A stretch of 64,000 nt of DNA from Lachnospiraceae bacterium (GTDB lineage: Bacteria > Bacillota > Clostridia > Lachnospirales > Lachnospiraceae). The translations under genes were made by a program, and so were the position numbers. The notes below the pieces were generated by a model. The model saw only the letters and a list, made by a program, of their open reading frames with translations, had not been told where the DNA came from and searched no databases. Below are positions 28,137 through 36,459 of this stretch, in pieces. The DNA lies in NCBI GenBank assembly GCA_019421365.1, contig JAHZFJ010000003.1, positions 166,813 to 230,812 of the forward strand, given 5' to 3'. The first letter of the stretch is position 1. The number at the start of each line of letters is the position of its first letter.

Positions 28137-28162
28137 TTGTTCCACGAATACTCTTTTATCCG
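28129..28162 (-). promoter_or_regulatory. Dual-hexaloop antiterminator, ANTAR-target-like
   Basis: On the minus strand P1 is CGGATA-AAAGAG-TATTCG (28162-28145) and P2 is GAAC-AAAGGT-GTTC (28142-28129). Both have six-base loops with A at position 1 and G at position 4, the known signature of RNAs bound by ANTAR-domain antiterminators. The 3' arm of P2 is also part of the terminator's 5' arm (28136-28124), so P2 and the terminator exclude each other. ANTAR proteins are known to control nitrogen genes including glutamine synthetase in clostridia. No ANTAR gene is in this window. Confidence 0.7.
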
Positions 28163-28341
28163 CCTAGATATAAAATACCACGTTTCTTTTCAAAAGGGAA
28201 GACTTTTTTTTATTTTTTTCAGTTTTTTTGTAAGACATCCATATAACTGTTCTTTAACTAAATTCCATCATATTTTGAAATTATCTCTAGTATATTAAAC
28301 ATCACAGCGAACATACTAAACTTAGAAAGAGGTGATGACTA

Positions 28342-28662
28342 ATGTTACAAAATGATAATAATGAATTAAATACTTCTTCCCTTGCAATGAATGCACTGGA
28401 TAATATCCCGAGTCCAGGACCAAATGCTAAGAATATCGTTGCATTGGTAAAACACAGTGGGAAGGTTACTGGTTACCAGCTATCCGATGGAAGCACCCTT
28501 TCCAAAGAAGAAGGAGTCGCATTGGCCAAAAACGGTGGTATCAATGGTGTAGGAATCTCTCATCGTAATGGTCAGGAATACCTTAAATCTCTTCCTGATA
28601 ATACAGAAAACAACAATCTAAGTAGTCTTCCTACTGTATCTGAAAACAGTGTACAAGGATAA
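28342..28662 (+). CDS. DUF3892 domain protein
   Basis: A 106-residue protein with a DUF3892 domain (about residues 30-85: NIVALVKHSGKVTGYQLSDG ... EGVALAKNGGINGVGISHRNG). DUF3892 proteins are small, often near stress or phage genes, with no known function. It lies on the plus strand between the two GSIII genes; its stop is one base from the stop of copy 2. AGAGGTG precedes the ATG by about 8 bases. It starts divergently from GSIII copy 1 across a 304-base gap. Confidence 0.82.
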   Translation: MLQNDNNELNTSSLAMNALDNIPSPGPNAKNIVALVKHSGKVTGYQLSDGSTLSKEEGVALAKNGGINGVGISHRNGQEYLKSLPDNTENNNLSSLPTVSENSVQG

Positions 28663-28663
28663 C

Positions 28664-30781
28664 TTATACCTCAAATAATAAATCGCCATAGGTAGGAACA
28701 GGCCATATCGATTTATCAATAATAAGTTCTAACGCGTCAATTGGTTCCCTTAGTTCTTGCATAGCTTTAGCTGCCACATCTTTAAAATATGTTGCACGTT
28801 CTTTACCTTCTGCTTTCGTAGCAGCAGTAGCAACTACATTTTCAAGATTAACTACGGCAGCTCTAGCTTTTGCTAGAAGTTCTGAACTTTGTACTAATAA
28901 TTCAGTTTGAACAGAAATATCAGCACTAGGTACTGCCGCCTTGATACTATTAATTGTATCCGCTAATGATTTCACTGCTTTAATAGCAGCTGGAATATAT
29001 TGTTTATTAACCATCTCAATCATAGTCTTTGCTTCTATATTAATGGTCTTTGAATAGTTCTCATAATTTACTTCAGCACGAGAATGTAACTCTTTTGCAG
29101 AAAGCACACTGAATTTCTCAAAGATTTGCACTGTATGTTCGTCAATCAATGAAGGAATAGCATCAACCATAGTTGGCGTATTAGGAAGTCCTCTTCTCTC
29201 GGCTTCCACTTTCCATTCATCTGAATATCCGTTGCCGTTGAATATAATTCTTTGATGATCTGTTAATGTACGTTTAATTAAGTCATGAACAGCAATATCA
29301 AAATTATCTGCTTTCTCTAATTCATCCGCCATATTACATAATGAATCTGCCACTATCGTATTCAATACAGTATTCGCGTCTGCTACTGACATTGAAGAAG
29401 CAACCATACGGAACTCGAACTTATTTCCAGTGAATGCAAATGGTGATGTACGGTTACGATCTGTTGCATCTTTCTTAAGCTCAGGTAGGGTATGAACACC
29501 AATATTCAACATACCACCTTGTTTACTAGATTTAGCTTCTCCAGTTTCGATTAGCTGTTTAATAACATCTTCTAATTGTTCTCCTAAGAAGATTGAGATA
29601 ATCGCTGGGGGTGCTTCATGTGCACCTAATCTATGGTCATTACCTGGATTTGAAGCTGACATACGAAGTAAAACTGCATTCTCATCTACTGCTTTAATTA
29701 TAGCTGATAAGAATAATAAAAATTGGATATTCTCATGAGGTGTCTTTCCTGGTTCTAATAGATTCTTACCTGTATTCGTAACAAGTGACCAATTATCGTG
29801 TTTAGCAGATCCACTTACACCTGCAAATGGTTTCTCATGTAATAGACATTCTAACCCACGACGCTTGGCAACTTTTTTCATCGTTTCCATAACTAATTGA
29901 TTATGATCAGTTGCAATATTGGCTGTTCCATATATAGGAGCCATTTCATGTTGTGCAGGAGCTACTTCATTATGTTGCGTCTTTGATAAAATGCCTAATT
30001 TCCATAATTCTATGTTTAATTCCTTCATATATGCAGCAACACGTTCTTTGATACTACCAAAATAGTGATCATCTAATTCTTGACCTTTTGGTGGCATTGC
30101 TCCGAACAAAGTACGTCCAGTGAAGATTAAGTCTTCTCTTTTTAAATATTTTTCACGATCTACTAGGAAATATTCTTGCTCTGGACCAACAGAACATTCA
30201 ACTTTCTTTACATCATCATATCCAAACAATTTGAGAATACGTACTGTCTGTTCACTAATTGCTTCCATTGAACGAAGAAGTGGTGTTTTCTTATCCAAAG
30301 CCTCTCCTGTATAAGAACAAAAAGCTGTAGGAATACATAACGTTACTCCAGCTGCATCTTCACGTAAGAAAGCCGGTGATGTACAGTCCCAAGCCGTATA
30401 ACCTCTTGCCTCAAAGGTAGCTCGAAGTCCGCCAGATGGGAACGATGAAGCATCTGGTTCACCCTTAATCAACTCTTTACCAGAGAATTCAAGAATCGCT
30501 TGGCCGCAATTAGAAGCAGGACTGATGAATGAATCATGTTTCTCAGCTGTAATACCTGTCATTGGTTGGAACCAATGTGTATAGTGTGTTGCTCCTTTTT
30601 CTAATGCCCATTCTTTCATTGCATGTGCAACAACATTAGCAATCTCAAGATCAAGTTCCTCTCCATCTTCAATTGTTTTCTTTAGAGCTGCATAAACCTT
30701 CTTTGGTAAACGCTCTGCCATTACAGCATCATTGAATACATCAACCGCAAATACTTCTGATATCACATTTTTTAACGCCAT
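28664..30781 (-). CDS. Glutamine synthetase type III, copy 2
   Basis: A paralogue of the gene at 25923-28037, 705 residues, with the same GSIII blocks (GPEQEYFLVDREKY, NEVAPAQHEMAPIYGTANIA, HEKPFAGVSGSAKHDNWS, NRTSPFAFTGNKFEFRM). All catalytic-region motifs are kept, so both copies should be active. One contact region differs: NGSGKHNNWS in copy 1 is SGSAKHDNWS here. It also has a leader terminator at 30905-30941, but its upstream hairpins differ from the ANTAR pattern. The duplication included the leader, so the two genes may respond to different signals now. Confidence 0.96.
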   Translation of the reverse strand: MALKNVISEVFAVDVFNDAVMAERLPKKVYAALKKTIEDGEELDLEIANVVAHAMKEWALEKGATHYTHWFQPMTGITAEKHDSFISPASNCGQAILEFSGKELIKGEPDASSFPSGGLRATFEARGYTAWDCTSPAFLREDAAGVTLCIPTAFCSYTGEALDKKTPLLRSMEAISEQTVRILKLFGYDDVKKVECSVGPEQEYFLVDREKYLKREDLIFTGRTLFGAMPPKGQELDDHYFGSIKERVAAYMKELNIELWKLGILSKTQHNEVAPAQHEMAPIYGTANIATDHNQLVMETMKKVAKRRGLECLLHEKPFAGVSGSAKHDNWSLVTNTGKNLLEPGKTPHENIQFLLFLSAIIKAVDENAVLLRMSASNPGNDHRLGAHEAPPAIISIFLGEQLEDVIKQLIETGEAKSSKQGGMLNIGVHTLPELKKDATDRNRTSPFAFTGNKFEFRMVASSMSVADANTVLNTIVADSLCNMADELEKADNFDIAVHDLIKRTLTDHQRIIFNGNGYSDEWKVEAERRGLPNTPTMVDAIPSLIDEHTVQIFEKFSVLSAKELHSRAEVNYENYSKTINIEAKTMIEMVNKQYIPAAIKAVKSLADTINSIKAAVPSADISVQTELLVQSSELLAKARAAVVNLENVVATAATKAEGKERATYFKDVAAKAMQELREPIDALELIIDKSIWPVPTYGDLLFEV

Positions 30782-30904
30782 TTTCCTATCTTCCTTCCGT
30801 CTTGTCTAAGGATATGTACTAGTTATCCTATTTATTTTGAACCCGCATTATATAAGAACTAAATATCAAACCATATAGTTAATTAATACCATTAGCTCAG
30901 CTTA

Positions 30905-30941
30905 TATAAAAAAGGTGTCCTCAAATAAATTTGAGAACACC
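30905..30941 (-). terminator. Leader terminator (attenuator) of GSIII copy 2
   Basis: On the minus strand GGTGTTCTCAAA / TTTGAGGACACC (one G-U pair, 4-base loop) is followed by TTTTTTTAT. It lies about 125 bases before the start codon and is clearly related to the copy 1 attenuator. Confidence 0.88.
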
Positions 30942-30965
30942 CCTTGTTACGGATACTCAAATCCG
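30939..30965 (-). promoter_or_regulatory. Upstream hairpins of the GSIII copy 2 leader, diverged from ANTAR pattern
   Basis: P1 is CGGAT-TTGAGT-ATCCG (30965-30950): a six-base loop, but without A1 and G4. The P2 equivalent is AAC-AAGGGGT-GTT (30948-30936) with a seven-base loop. Sequence around both (GGTATTTTAT, GCGGAT, GAGTAT, CGT) is shared with copy 1, so the leader is homologous but altered. Confidence 0.6.
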
Positions 30966-31124
30966 CTATTAATAAAATACCATGTTTCCTACCAAAAGAA
31001 AAGACTAAAATTTCTTTTTGTTAATTTACATAATATTATATGCGGATATATGTCACTTTCTATACTTTTTAACTTGTTTTTATTAACTTAAAAATACCAA
31101 TTCTTTAATATTGAAAGATTTGAA

Positions 31125-31388
31125 TTAATCTTCTGTTTCCTCAATTACCTCTTCCTTGTACGTATCGATATATTCCTTCATATTTTCTTCTATATGCTGA
31201 TACAATTTTGCAGGATTTGAAATTGTACTTTTCATAATACTGAATGCATGTATTTTAGTCGAGTACTCTTTTTGATATACCCATACTTCTACTAACGTAT
31301 CTTTATCTACAGGTAATTCATGAATCTCAAAAACATAACCATCTTCTACTTCAATTACTTGTATTGTTCTTTGCTTCACATCTAACAT
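31125..31388 (-). CDS. Hypothetical protein, 87 residues
   Basis: An acidic protein (MLDVKQRTIQVIEVEDGYVF..., ending VIEETED), probably mixed alpha/beta, with no family that I recognise. The ATG at 31388 has GAGG 7 bases upstream and is the preferred start. The frame can be extended to 31484, but those extra 32 codons run into MITE copy 2 and have no ribosome site. It lies between GSIII copy 2 and mscS. Confidence 0.65.
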   Translation of the reverse strand: MLDVKQRTIQVIEVEDGYVFEIHELPVDKDTLVEVWVYQKEYSTKIHAFSIMKSTISNPAKLYQHIEENMKEYIDTYKEEVIEETED

Positions 31389-31431
31389 GTTTTTTACCTC
31401 GTCCTTTATCCTTTTTAGAATATATCTTATT

Positions 31432-31632
31432 AACTTAAACTTCGCACTTGAAGATTTCGAAGAGTAACTAACTGCTATATTCAACGAAAAACCCGATCAC
31501 GCTTAGCTTCACACGTAGCAGCACTAAGATTTCGCGTTGCGAAATCAAGTGCTGACGTGTTCAGATAGTTTTTCTTATGAATATAGCAATTACCTACTCT
31601 TAATGAAGTATTTTATGTGCGAAGTTTAAGTT
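31432..31632 (+). mobile_element. MITE-like palindrome, copy 2
   Basis: A 201-base element in inverted orientation to copy 1, with ends AACTTAAACTTCGCAC and GTGCGAAGTTTAAGTT, which are perfect inverted repeats here. The central hairpin is GATTTCGC-AAC-GCGAAATC. It ends 10 bases after the mscS stop and lies upstream of the 87-residue gene, so both copies sit just after a stop codon. No transposase gene was seen. Confidence 0.87.
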
Positions 31633-31642
31633 CTTAAGGTCA

Positions 31643-32542
31643 TTATTTTGAAATAACATCCCTATTTGTAACATTAACGTCTAATTGATCGAACGGTATT
31701 GTTACATCATTCGCATCGAAAGCTTCTTTGATTTTCTCAAGAATATCCCACTTAAGAATCCAATAATTTTCTGTATTTACCCACATACGAATACCTATGT
31801 TAATTGCACTAGGATCGAAACTATTAACAAAGATTTGTCTCTCATAATCCTTTAATACTAATTCATGCTCACTACTAACTCTCTCTAAGATATCTTTAAC
31901 CATTTTGATATTCTCAGAATAGTCAATGGATACAGATAAGTCAAGACGACGTATAGGTTCATGTGTAACATTAATAATATTGGAATTCGATAATGTTCCG
32001 TTTGGAATTACTACTAAACGATTATCCGCAGTTAACATTCGTGTATAAAAGATATCAACTCCCGTAACAGTACCTTCTTTATCCGGAGTTATAATATAAT
32101 CACCTACACGGAATGGTTTCATAATAAGTATTAAAACACCACCAGCAAAGTTTGCTAAACTACCTTGTAATGCTAAACCTATTGATAATGTGGCTGTACC
32201 AAGCACGGCTACTAAGGATGATGTATCCACACCAATGTTACTAATTAAAATTACAACTAAGATACCATATAAGATTGCTTTACTAACTGCAATCAAAAAG
32301 ATAGCTACACTAGCCTCCATATTACTTCTATTAAATGTCTTCTCTAATATATGGAGTGTTACCTTAATTATCTTCTTACCTATAAACCATATTAATAATA
32401 CAATAAGTAGTTTCCAACCAAACGCTATAATTTGTTCTTGAGCTTTATCAAGATATTCTGATAGTTTTGATACTTTCTTTACTACTTCCTCAGCACCTTC
32501 TTGCAGTGACTGAGTTGATAGAAATATTGTGTTCAAATTCAT
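31643..32542 (-). CDS. mscS: Small-conductance mechanosensitive channel, MscS family
   Basis: A 299-residue channel that releases solutes on hypo-osmotic shock. Three membrane helices lie at about 40-58, 78-100 and 108-135. The pore helix block is ATLSIGLALQGSLANFAGGV followed by MKPFRVGDYI, and a cytoplasmic beta and alpha/beta vestibule follows. This is the usual MscS layout and length. AGGAG lies 7 bases before the ATG. It follows glgB on the same strand with about 50 bases between them (upstream gene end 32592), so co-transcription is possible. Confidence 0.93.
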   Translation of the reverse strand: MNLNTIFLSTQSLQEGAEEVVKKVSKLSEYLDKAQEQIIAFGWKLLIVLLIWFIGKKIIKVTLHILEKTFNRSNMEASVAIFLIAVSKAILYGILVVILISNIGVDTSSLVAVLGTATLSIGLALQGSLANFAGGVLILIMKPFRVGDYIITPDKEGTVTGVDIFYTRMLTADNRLVVIPNGTLSNSNIINVTHEPIRRLDLSVSIDYSENIKMVKDILERVSSEHELVLKDYERQIFVNSFDPSAINIGIRMWVNTENYWILKWDILEKIKEAFDANDVTIPFDQLDVNVTNRDVISK

Positions 32543-32591
32543 CTTTATCTCCTATTATTCTAATATCAAATGTGTAATTACAACCTTATTA

Positions 32592-35333
32592 TTACACTGG
32601 TTGTTTACGTGGTCTTCCTCGTTTTCTTTTCACAGGCTGAATAACTTCATCTACTATCTCTTCAGTAACATCTACTGTAGTTACAGCTACTTCTTCCTGA
32701 ATATCCGTTTCTACAGTTGTTACTGCTACTCCGTCCTGTACATCAGCTTCTACGGTTATAACAACTGCTTCGTCCTGTGCGTCAGTTTCTACGGTTGTAA
32801 CAACTGCTTCGTCCTGTGCGTCAGCTTTTACTCCTATAACAACTGCTTCCTCCTGTGCGTCAGTTTCCAATACTGGCACTTCTTCTACCTTAGCATTTGA
32901 CGATTTCTTCGTTGTCGAAGGTTTCTTTGCAGTTGGAGTTTTCTTCGCTGTTGGAGATTTCTTCTCCGTTACAGTTTTTTTCCCCGTTGAAGCCTTCTTC
33001 TCCGTGGACGTTTTCGTCATCTTAGATGCTTTAGAAGTCTTTGACACCTTCTCTGATTCCTCCTCAGATTTAGTAGTCTTCGTCCTCGCTGACGTTTTCT
33101 CTGTCCTCTTATCCGATTTTACTTCAGCTACCGGAGTACATGTGAATACACTAATTCCAAGGGGTGGTACTGTAATTTGTATAGAATTATCACGACCGTC
33201 ACATTCATCTTCCTTAGAATATTTAAGTCTAGGATTCACATATCCTTTACCACCGAATACCTCTTTATCACTATTAAAGGTCTCTTTATATTTGCCCTTG
33301 AATGGAACTCCCACTTTAAAGTTTTCATATACTACTGGCGTAAAGTTACATACAACTAATAAAGTCTCTTCTTCCTTATCTGTCTTTCTCAAGAAACTTA
33401 TAATGCTCTTATCCGCATCCAAACTATTAATCCACTCAAATCCATCACTAGTAAAATCCATGCGATATAAAGCAGGATAATCCTTACACAGACGGTTTAA
33501 TGCCTTCACATAGTCTTTCATTTCACGATGTACATCATATTCAAGTAGATCCCATTGAATGCTTTCATTTTCATTCCACTCATCAAATTGAGCAATATCT
33601 TGGCCCATGAATAATAATTTTTTGCCTGGGTGTGCCATCATATAACCATAAGCAACACGTAGATTTGCGAATTTCTGGTCGTGGCTTCCTGGCATCTTGT
33701 TAATCATAGAACCTTTTCCATGTACAACTTCATCATGAGACAATACTAGCACGAAGTTTTCACTATAGGCATAAATCATACTGAAGGTTAATTCACCATG
33801 ATGACCTTTTCTAAATAGCGGATCACATTTCATATAGTCAAGGAAGTCATTCATCCATCCCATATTCCACTTTAAGTCAAATCCAAGGCCACCATCTTCC
33901 ACACCACCAGTTACTTTCTCCCAAGCTGTGGATTCTTCTGCAATTAATAGTACTCCTTTATGCTTTTTCCTAAAAACCGTAGAAAGATTACGTAAAAATT
34001 CTACTGCCTCTAGATTTTCATTACCACCATATATGTTAGCAACCCATTCACCATGACTCTTACCATAATCTAAATACAACATAGAAGCCACTGCATCCAT
34101 ACGTATACCATCAATATGATACTTCTCAGCCCAGAACAATGCATTAGCAATTAAGAAGTTTGCAACTTCAGGCCTTCCATAATTATAAATCAACGTTCCC
34201 CAGTGTGGATGAGAACCTTGTCTAGGATCCAAGTGTTCATATAAGCATGTCCCATCAAAATTTGCCAAACCAAAGATATCTCTCGGAAAATGTGCTGGTA
34301 CCCAATCTAAGATTACGCCAATATTATGCTTATGCATATACTCTACAAAATACATAAAGTCTTCTGGAGTACCATATCTTGCAGTGGCTGCATAATAACC
34401 AGTAACTTGATATCCCCATGAAGCATCTAATGGATGTTCCATAATTGGCATTAATTCTACATGAGTATATCCCATCTCTTTCACATAATCAGCAATCATA
34501 ACTGCTAACTCTCTATAATTATAGAAGATCCTATCTTCTCCTTCTGGTTTATTAAAGGAACCAAGATGAACTTCATAGATTAACATTGGCTCTTCTGTGC
34601 AATCACGTTTCTCGCGTTTCTCAATATAATTTTGATCATTCCATTGATAAGAATTAATGTCACAAACAATAGATGCTGTTGCAGGTCTTAACTCAGAAGC
34701 ATATCCATATGGGTCTGCTTTCAACATAATACACTGGCTGTTTACCTTGATCTCATACTTGTAGATTTCTCCACATTGCAGATTCGGAATGAATAATTCA
34801 AACACACCAGAATCCCCTAATCTTCTCATAGGATGACGTCTACCATCCCATAGATTAAAATCACCAACAACGCTAACACGCATTGCATTTGGTGCCCACA
34901 CCCCGAACAAAACACCAAAAACTCCATCGATTTCCATAGGGTGTGCACCTAATTTATTATATATATCATAATGTACTCCACTTGTAAACAGTTTTAAATC
35001 CATTCCATCAATTACCGGATCAAATCGGTAAGGGTCTACAACCTCTTGCTTGTCCCCATTGTCATAAGTAACCACATACGTGTAATCCGGAATTCTCTTG
35101 CCATTCACTAGTACCGAGAAGAATCCAGCTTCATCAACTATCTCCATTGTATATTCTTTACCTGTCTTTGTCATATGTAATACAACACTCTCTGCCGTAG
35201 GAATAAATATATTAAATAAAATACCCTCCTCTACTACATGCGCTCCTAGAATAGTATGAGGATTATCATGCTCTGAATAGACAATTGCTTCGATTTCTGC
35301 CCAATCACATAAATTGTATAATATATCGTTCAT
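32592..35333 (-). CDS. glgB: 1,4-alpha-glucan branching enzyme with histone-like/AT-hook tail
   Basis: GH13 branching enzyme: N-terminal CBM48-like domains (to about 240), catalytic barrel with nucleophile Asp413 (DGIRMDAV), acid Glu466 (LLIAEEST) and His533-Asp534 (LSHDEVVHG), then the C-terminal beta domain to about 734. A normal enzyme stops there. This one continues for 179 residues: a Lys/Ser/Thr-rich histone-H1-like part (about 740-815, with repeats of the form TAKK and TEKK), five tandem 13-residue acidic repeats of the form ETDAQDEAVVTTV (about 823-887), and a final KRKRGRPRKQPV that matches an AT-hook. GGGAGG lies before the ATG at 35333; upstream codons lack a ribosome site. Confidence 0.95.
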   Translation of the reverse strand: MNDILYNLCDWAEIEAIVYSEHDNPHTILGAHVVEEGILFNIFIPTAESVVLHMTKTGKEYTMEIVDEAGFFSVLVNGKRIPDYTYVVTYDNGDKQEVVDPYRFDPVIDGMDLKLFTSGVHYDIYNKLGAHPMEIDGVFGVLFGVWAPNAMRVSVVGDFNLWDGRRHPMRRLGDSGVFELFIPNLQCGEIYKYEIKVNSQCIMLKADPYGYASELRPATASIVCDINSYQWNDQNYIEKREKRDCTEEPMLIYEVHLGSFNKPEGEDRIFYNYRELAVMIADYVKEMGYTHVELMPIMEHPLDASWGYQVTGYYAATARYGTPEDFMYFVEYMHKHNIGVILDWVPAHFPRDIFGLANFDGTCLYEHLDPRQGSHPHWGTLIYNYGRPEVANFLIANALFWAEKYHIDGIRMDAVASMLYLDYGKSHGEWVANIYGGNENLEAVEFLRNLSTVFRKKHKGVLLIAEESTAWEKVTGGVEDGGLGFDLKWNMGWMNDFLDYMKCDPLFRKGHHGELTFSMIYAYSENFVLVLSHDEVVHGKGSMINKMPGSHDQKFANLRVAYGYMMAHPGKKLLFMGQDIAQFDEWNENESIQWDLLEYDVHREMKDYVKALNRLCKDYPALYRMDFTSDGFEWINSLDADKSIISFLRKTDKEEETLLVVCNFTPVVYENFKVGVPFKGKYKETFNSDKEVFGGKGYVNPRLKYSKEDECDGRDNSIQITVPPLGISVFTCTPVAEVKSDKRTEKTSARTKTTKSEEESEKVSKTSKASKMTKTSTEKKASTGKKTVTEKKSPTAKKTPTAKKPSTTKKSSNAKVEEVPVLETDAQEEAVVIGVKADAQDEAVVTTVETDAQDEAVVITVEADVQDGVAVTTVETDIQEEVAVTTVDVTEEIVDEVIQPVKRKRGRPRKQPV
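32673..32867 (-). repeat. Five tandem 39-bp repeats in the glgB tail
   Basis: Each unit encodes 13 residues: ETDAQEEAVVIGV, KADAQDEAVVTTV, ETDAQDEAVVITV, EADVQDGVAVTTV, ETDIQEEVAVTTV. The middle DNA units are nearly identical, so unit number may vary between strains by slippage. Confidence 0.88.
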
Positions 35334-35450
35334 ATAATATCCTCCCTGTATATCACAATATTGCTTATATTGTATCACTATTTACATATAATTACAATTA
35401 TTTTTAGTAATAAATACCACCCCGTCATTATACAAGATACATTTATATAC

Positions 35451-35517
35451 AAATAGGTGTAAATCTTGCATTTCTTGACATATTGTTCAAGAATAACATA
35501 CGATTCACACCTATTTT
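35451..35517 (-). terminator. Intrinsic terminator after the YesL-like gene
   Basis: AAATAGGTGT and ACACCTATTT close a long imperfect hairpin that has an inner TTCTTGA / TCAAGAA pairing. An A/T-rich tail follows. Confidence 0.7.
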
Positions 35518-35581
35518 TCTTTGTTTTTATATAATTATAGTATTTTCATCATTATATTTCGACATCTTATACAATCAATTA

Positions 35582-36232
35582 TTATTCCATATACCAAGCA
35601 TCTGGTCGTCCAGCATCTTCTGGTGTATATTTTTTTAAGATTCTTTCCATCATAAATGATACGATTAGACACCCTACCCCTGGTAGAAAAAAAGTTGTAA
35701 TTGGAATAATGTACATAGCACCCAATGCTATTATAATAATAACTAACATTATGATTGTAAATGGTAAGTGTCTGATTGCCATTATGATTGAATTCTTGAA
35801 TAGATTTTTGAGTGTTAAAGTAAATCTTGAAAGATTAGGAAATGCATAGATTGCAGTGACCATAATGAATAAGCTCAATGCAATATAAATCCCAAATAAA
35901 ATATTACCTAATGTCCCATCCATCTGTCTAACAATATAGAAGTTGAATGACATAACAAAAGCTAATGCTGTAAAAATCAGACCAACAATTGTTCCTTGTT
36001 TAAAATTCACTTTAAATGAGTGAAAAAATTCTTTCGCTACATATCCTCTTTCTCTACGAATCGTCTTAACTACGCAATAATACAGAGCTGTAGTTGCTGG
36101 TCCGATTGTTATAATTGGTATACAACATACCGCCCAAAGCAAACTTACGAGCATAACATCAAAGATTTTTCCCATCCCACTGAAAAAACCACCTTCAAGG
36201 CTAAAAATGCTACCCATACTTATAATCTCCAT
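35582..36232 (-). CDS. YesL-like (DUF624) membrane protein
   Basis: A 216-residue protein with about five membrane segments, starting with MGSIFSLEGGFFSGMGKIFD and LLWAVCCIPIITIGPATTALYY, which is the DUF624/YesL signature. YesL-type proteins are commonly found with sugar ABC transporters and polysaccharide-degradation genes, but their role is unknown. Here it stands alone, upstream of glgB on the same strand and with its own terminator. Confidence 0.87.
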   Translation of the reverse strand: MEIISMGSIFSLEGGFFSGMGKIFDVMLVSLLWAVCCIPIITIGPATTALYYCVVKTIRRERGYVAKEFFHSFKVNFKQGTIVGLIFTALAFVMSFNFYIVRQMDGTLGNILFGIYIALSLFIMVTAIYAFPNLSRFTLTLKNLFKNSIIMAIRHLPFTIIMLVIIIIALGAMYIIPITTFFLPGVGCLIVSFMMERILKKYTPEDAGRPDAWYME

Positions 36233-36429
36233 TCTTTTATATATTTCACTTTCATGATTTGGATTGTTTCATCGAAATGACCTATTATACAACCATTCGA
36301 CAATTATATGACAAAATATAGTACATTAAATATATTCTATCATAAAATCTGATATAATCAAATGAAAAAAGTATTAACAAATATACAATATCTACAATTC
36401 CAAATAAGTAAACACCTTCATCTTGCAAA

Positions 36430-36457
36430 AATGTCCATTATTAAAGTGTAAGATGGA
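36430..36457 (-). terminator. Weak candidate terminator after the DUF1015 gene
   Basis: GTCCAT / ATGGAC on the minus strand, followed by ATTTTTG. It is close to the stop of the DUF1015 gene, but the stem is short. Confidence 0.35.
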
Positions 36458-36459
36458 CC

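Noticed and set aside
31389..31484. N-terminal extension of the 87-residue gene into MITE copy 2
   Set aside because: The extra 32 codons derive from the repeat element and lack a ribosome site, while ATG 31388 has GAGG at good distance.
32529..32900. Plus-strand frame of 123 codons rich in Tyr, Cys and Phe repeats opposite the glgB tail
   Set aside because: It is the antisense of the 39-base repeats in glgB; no ribosome site, and composition is dictated by the other strand.
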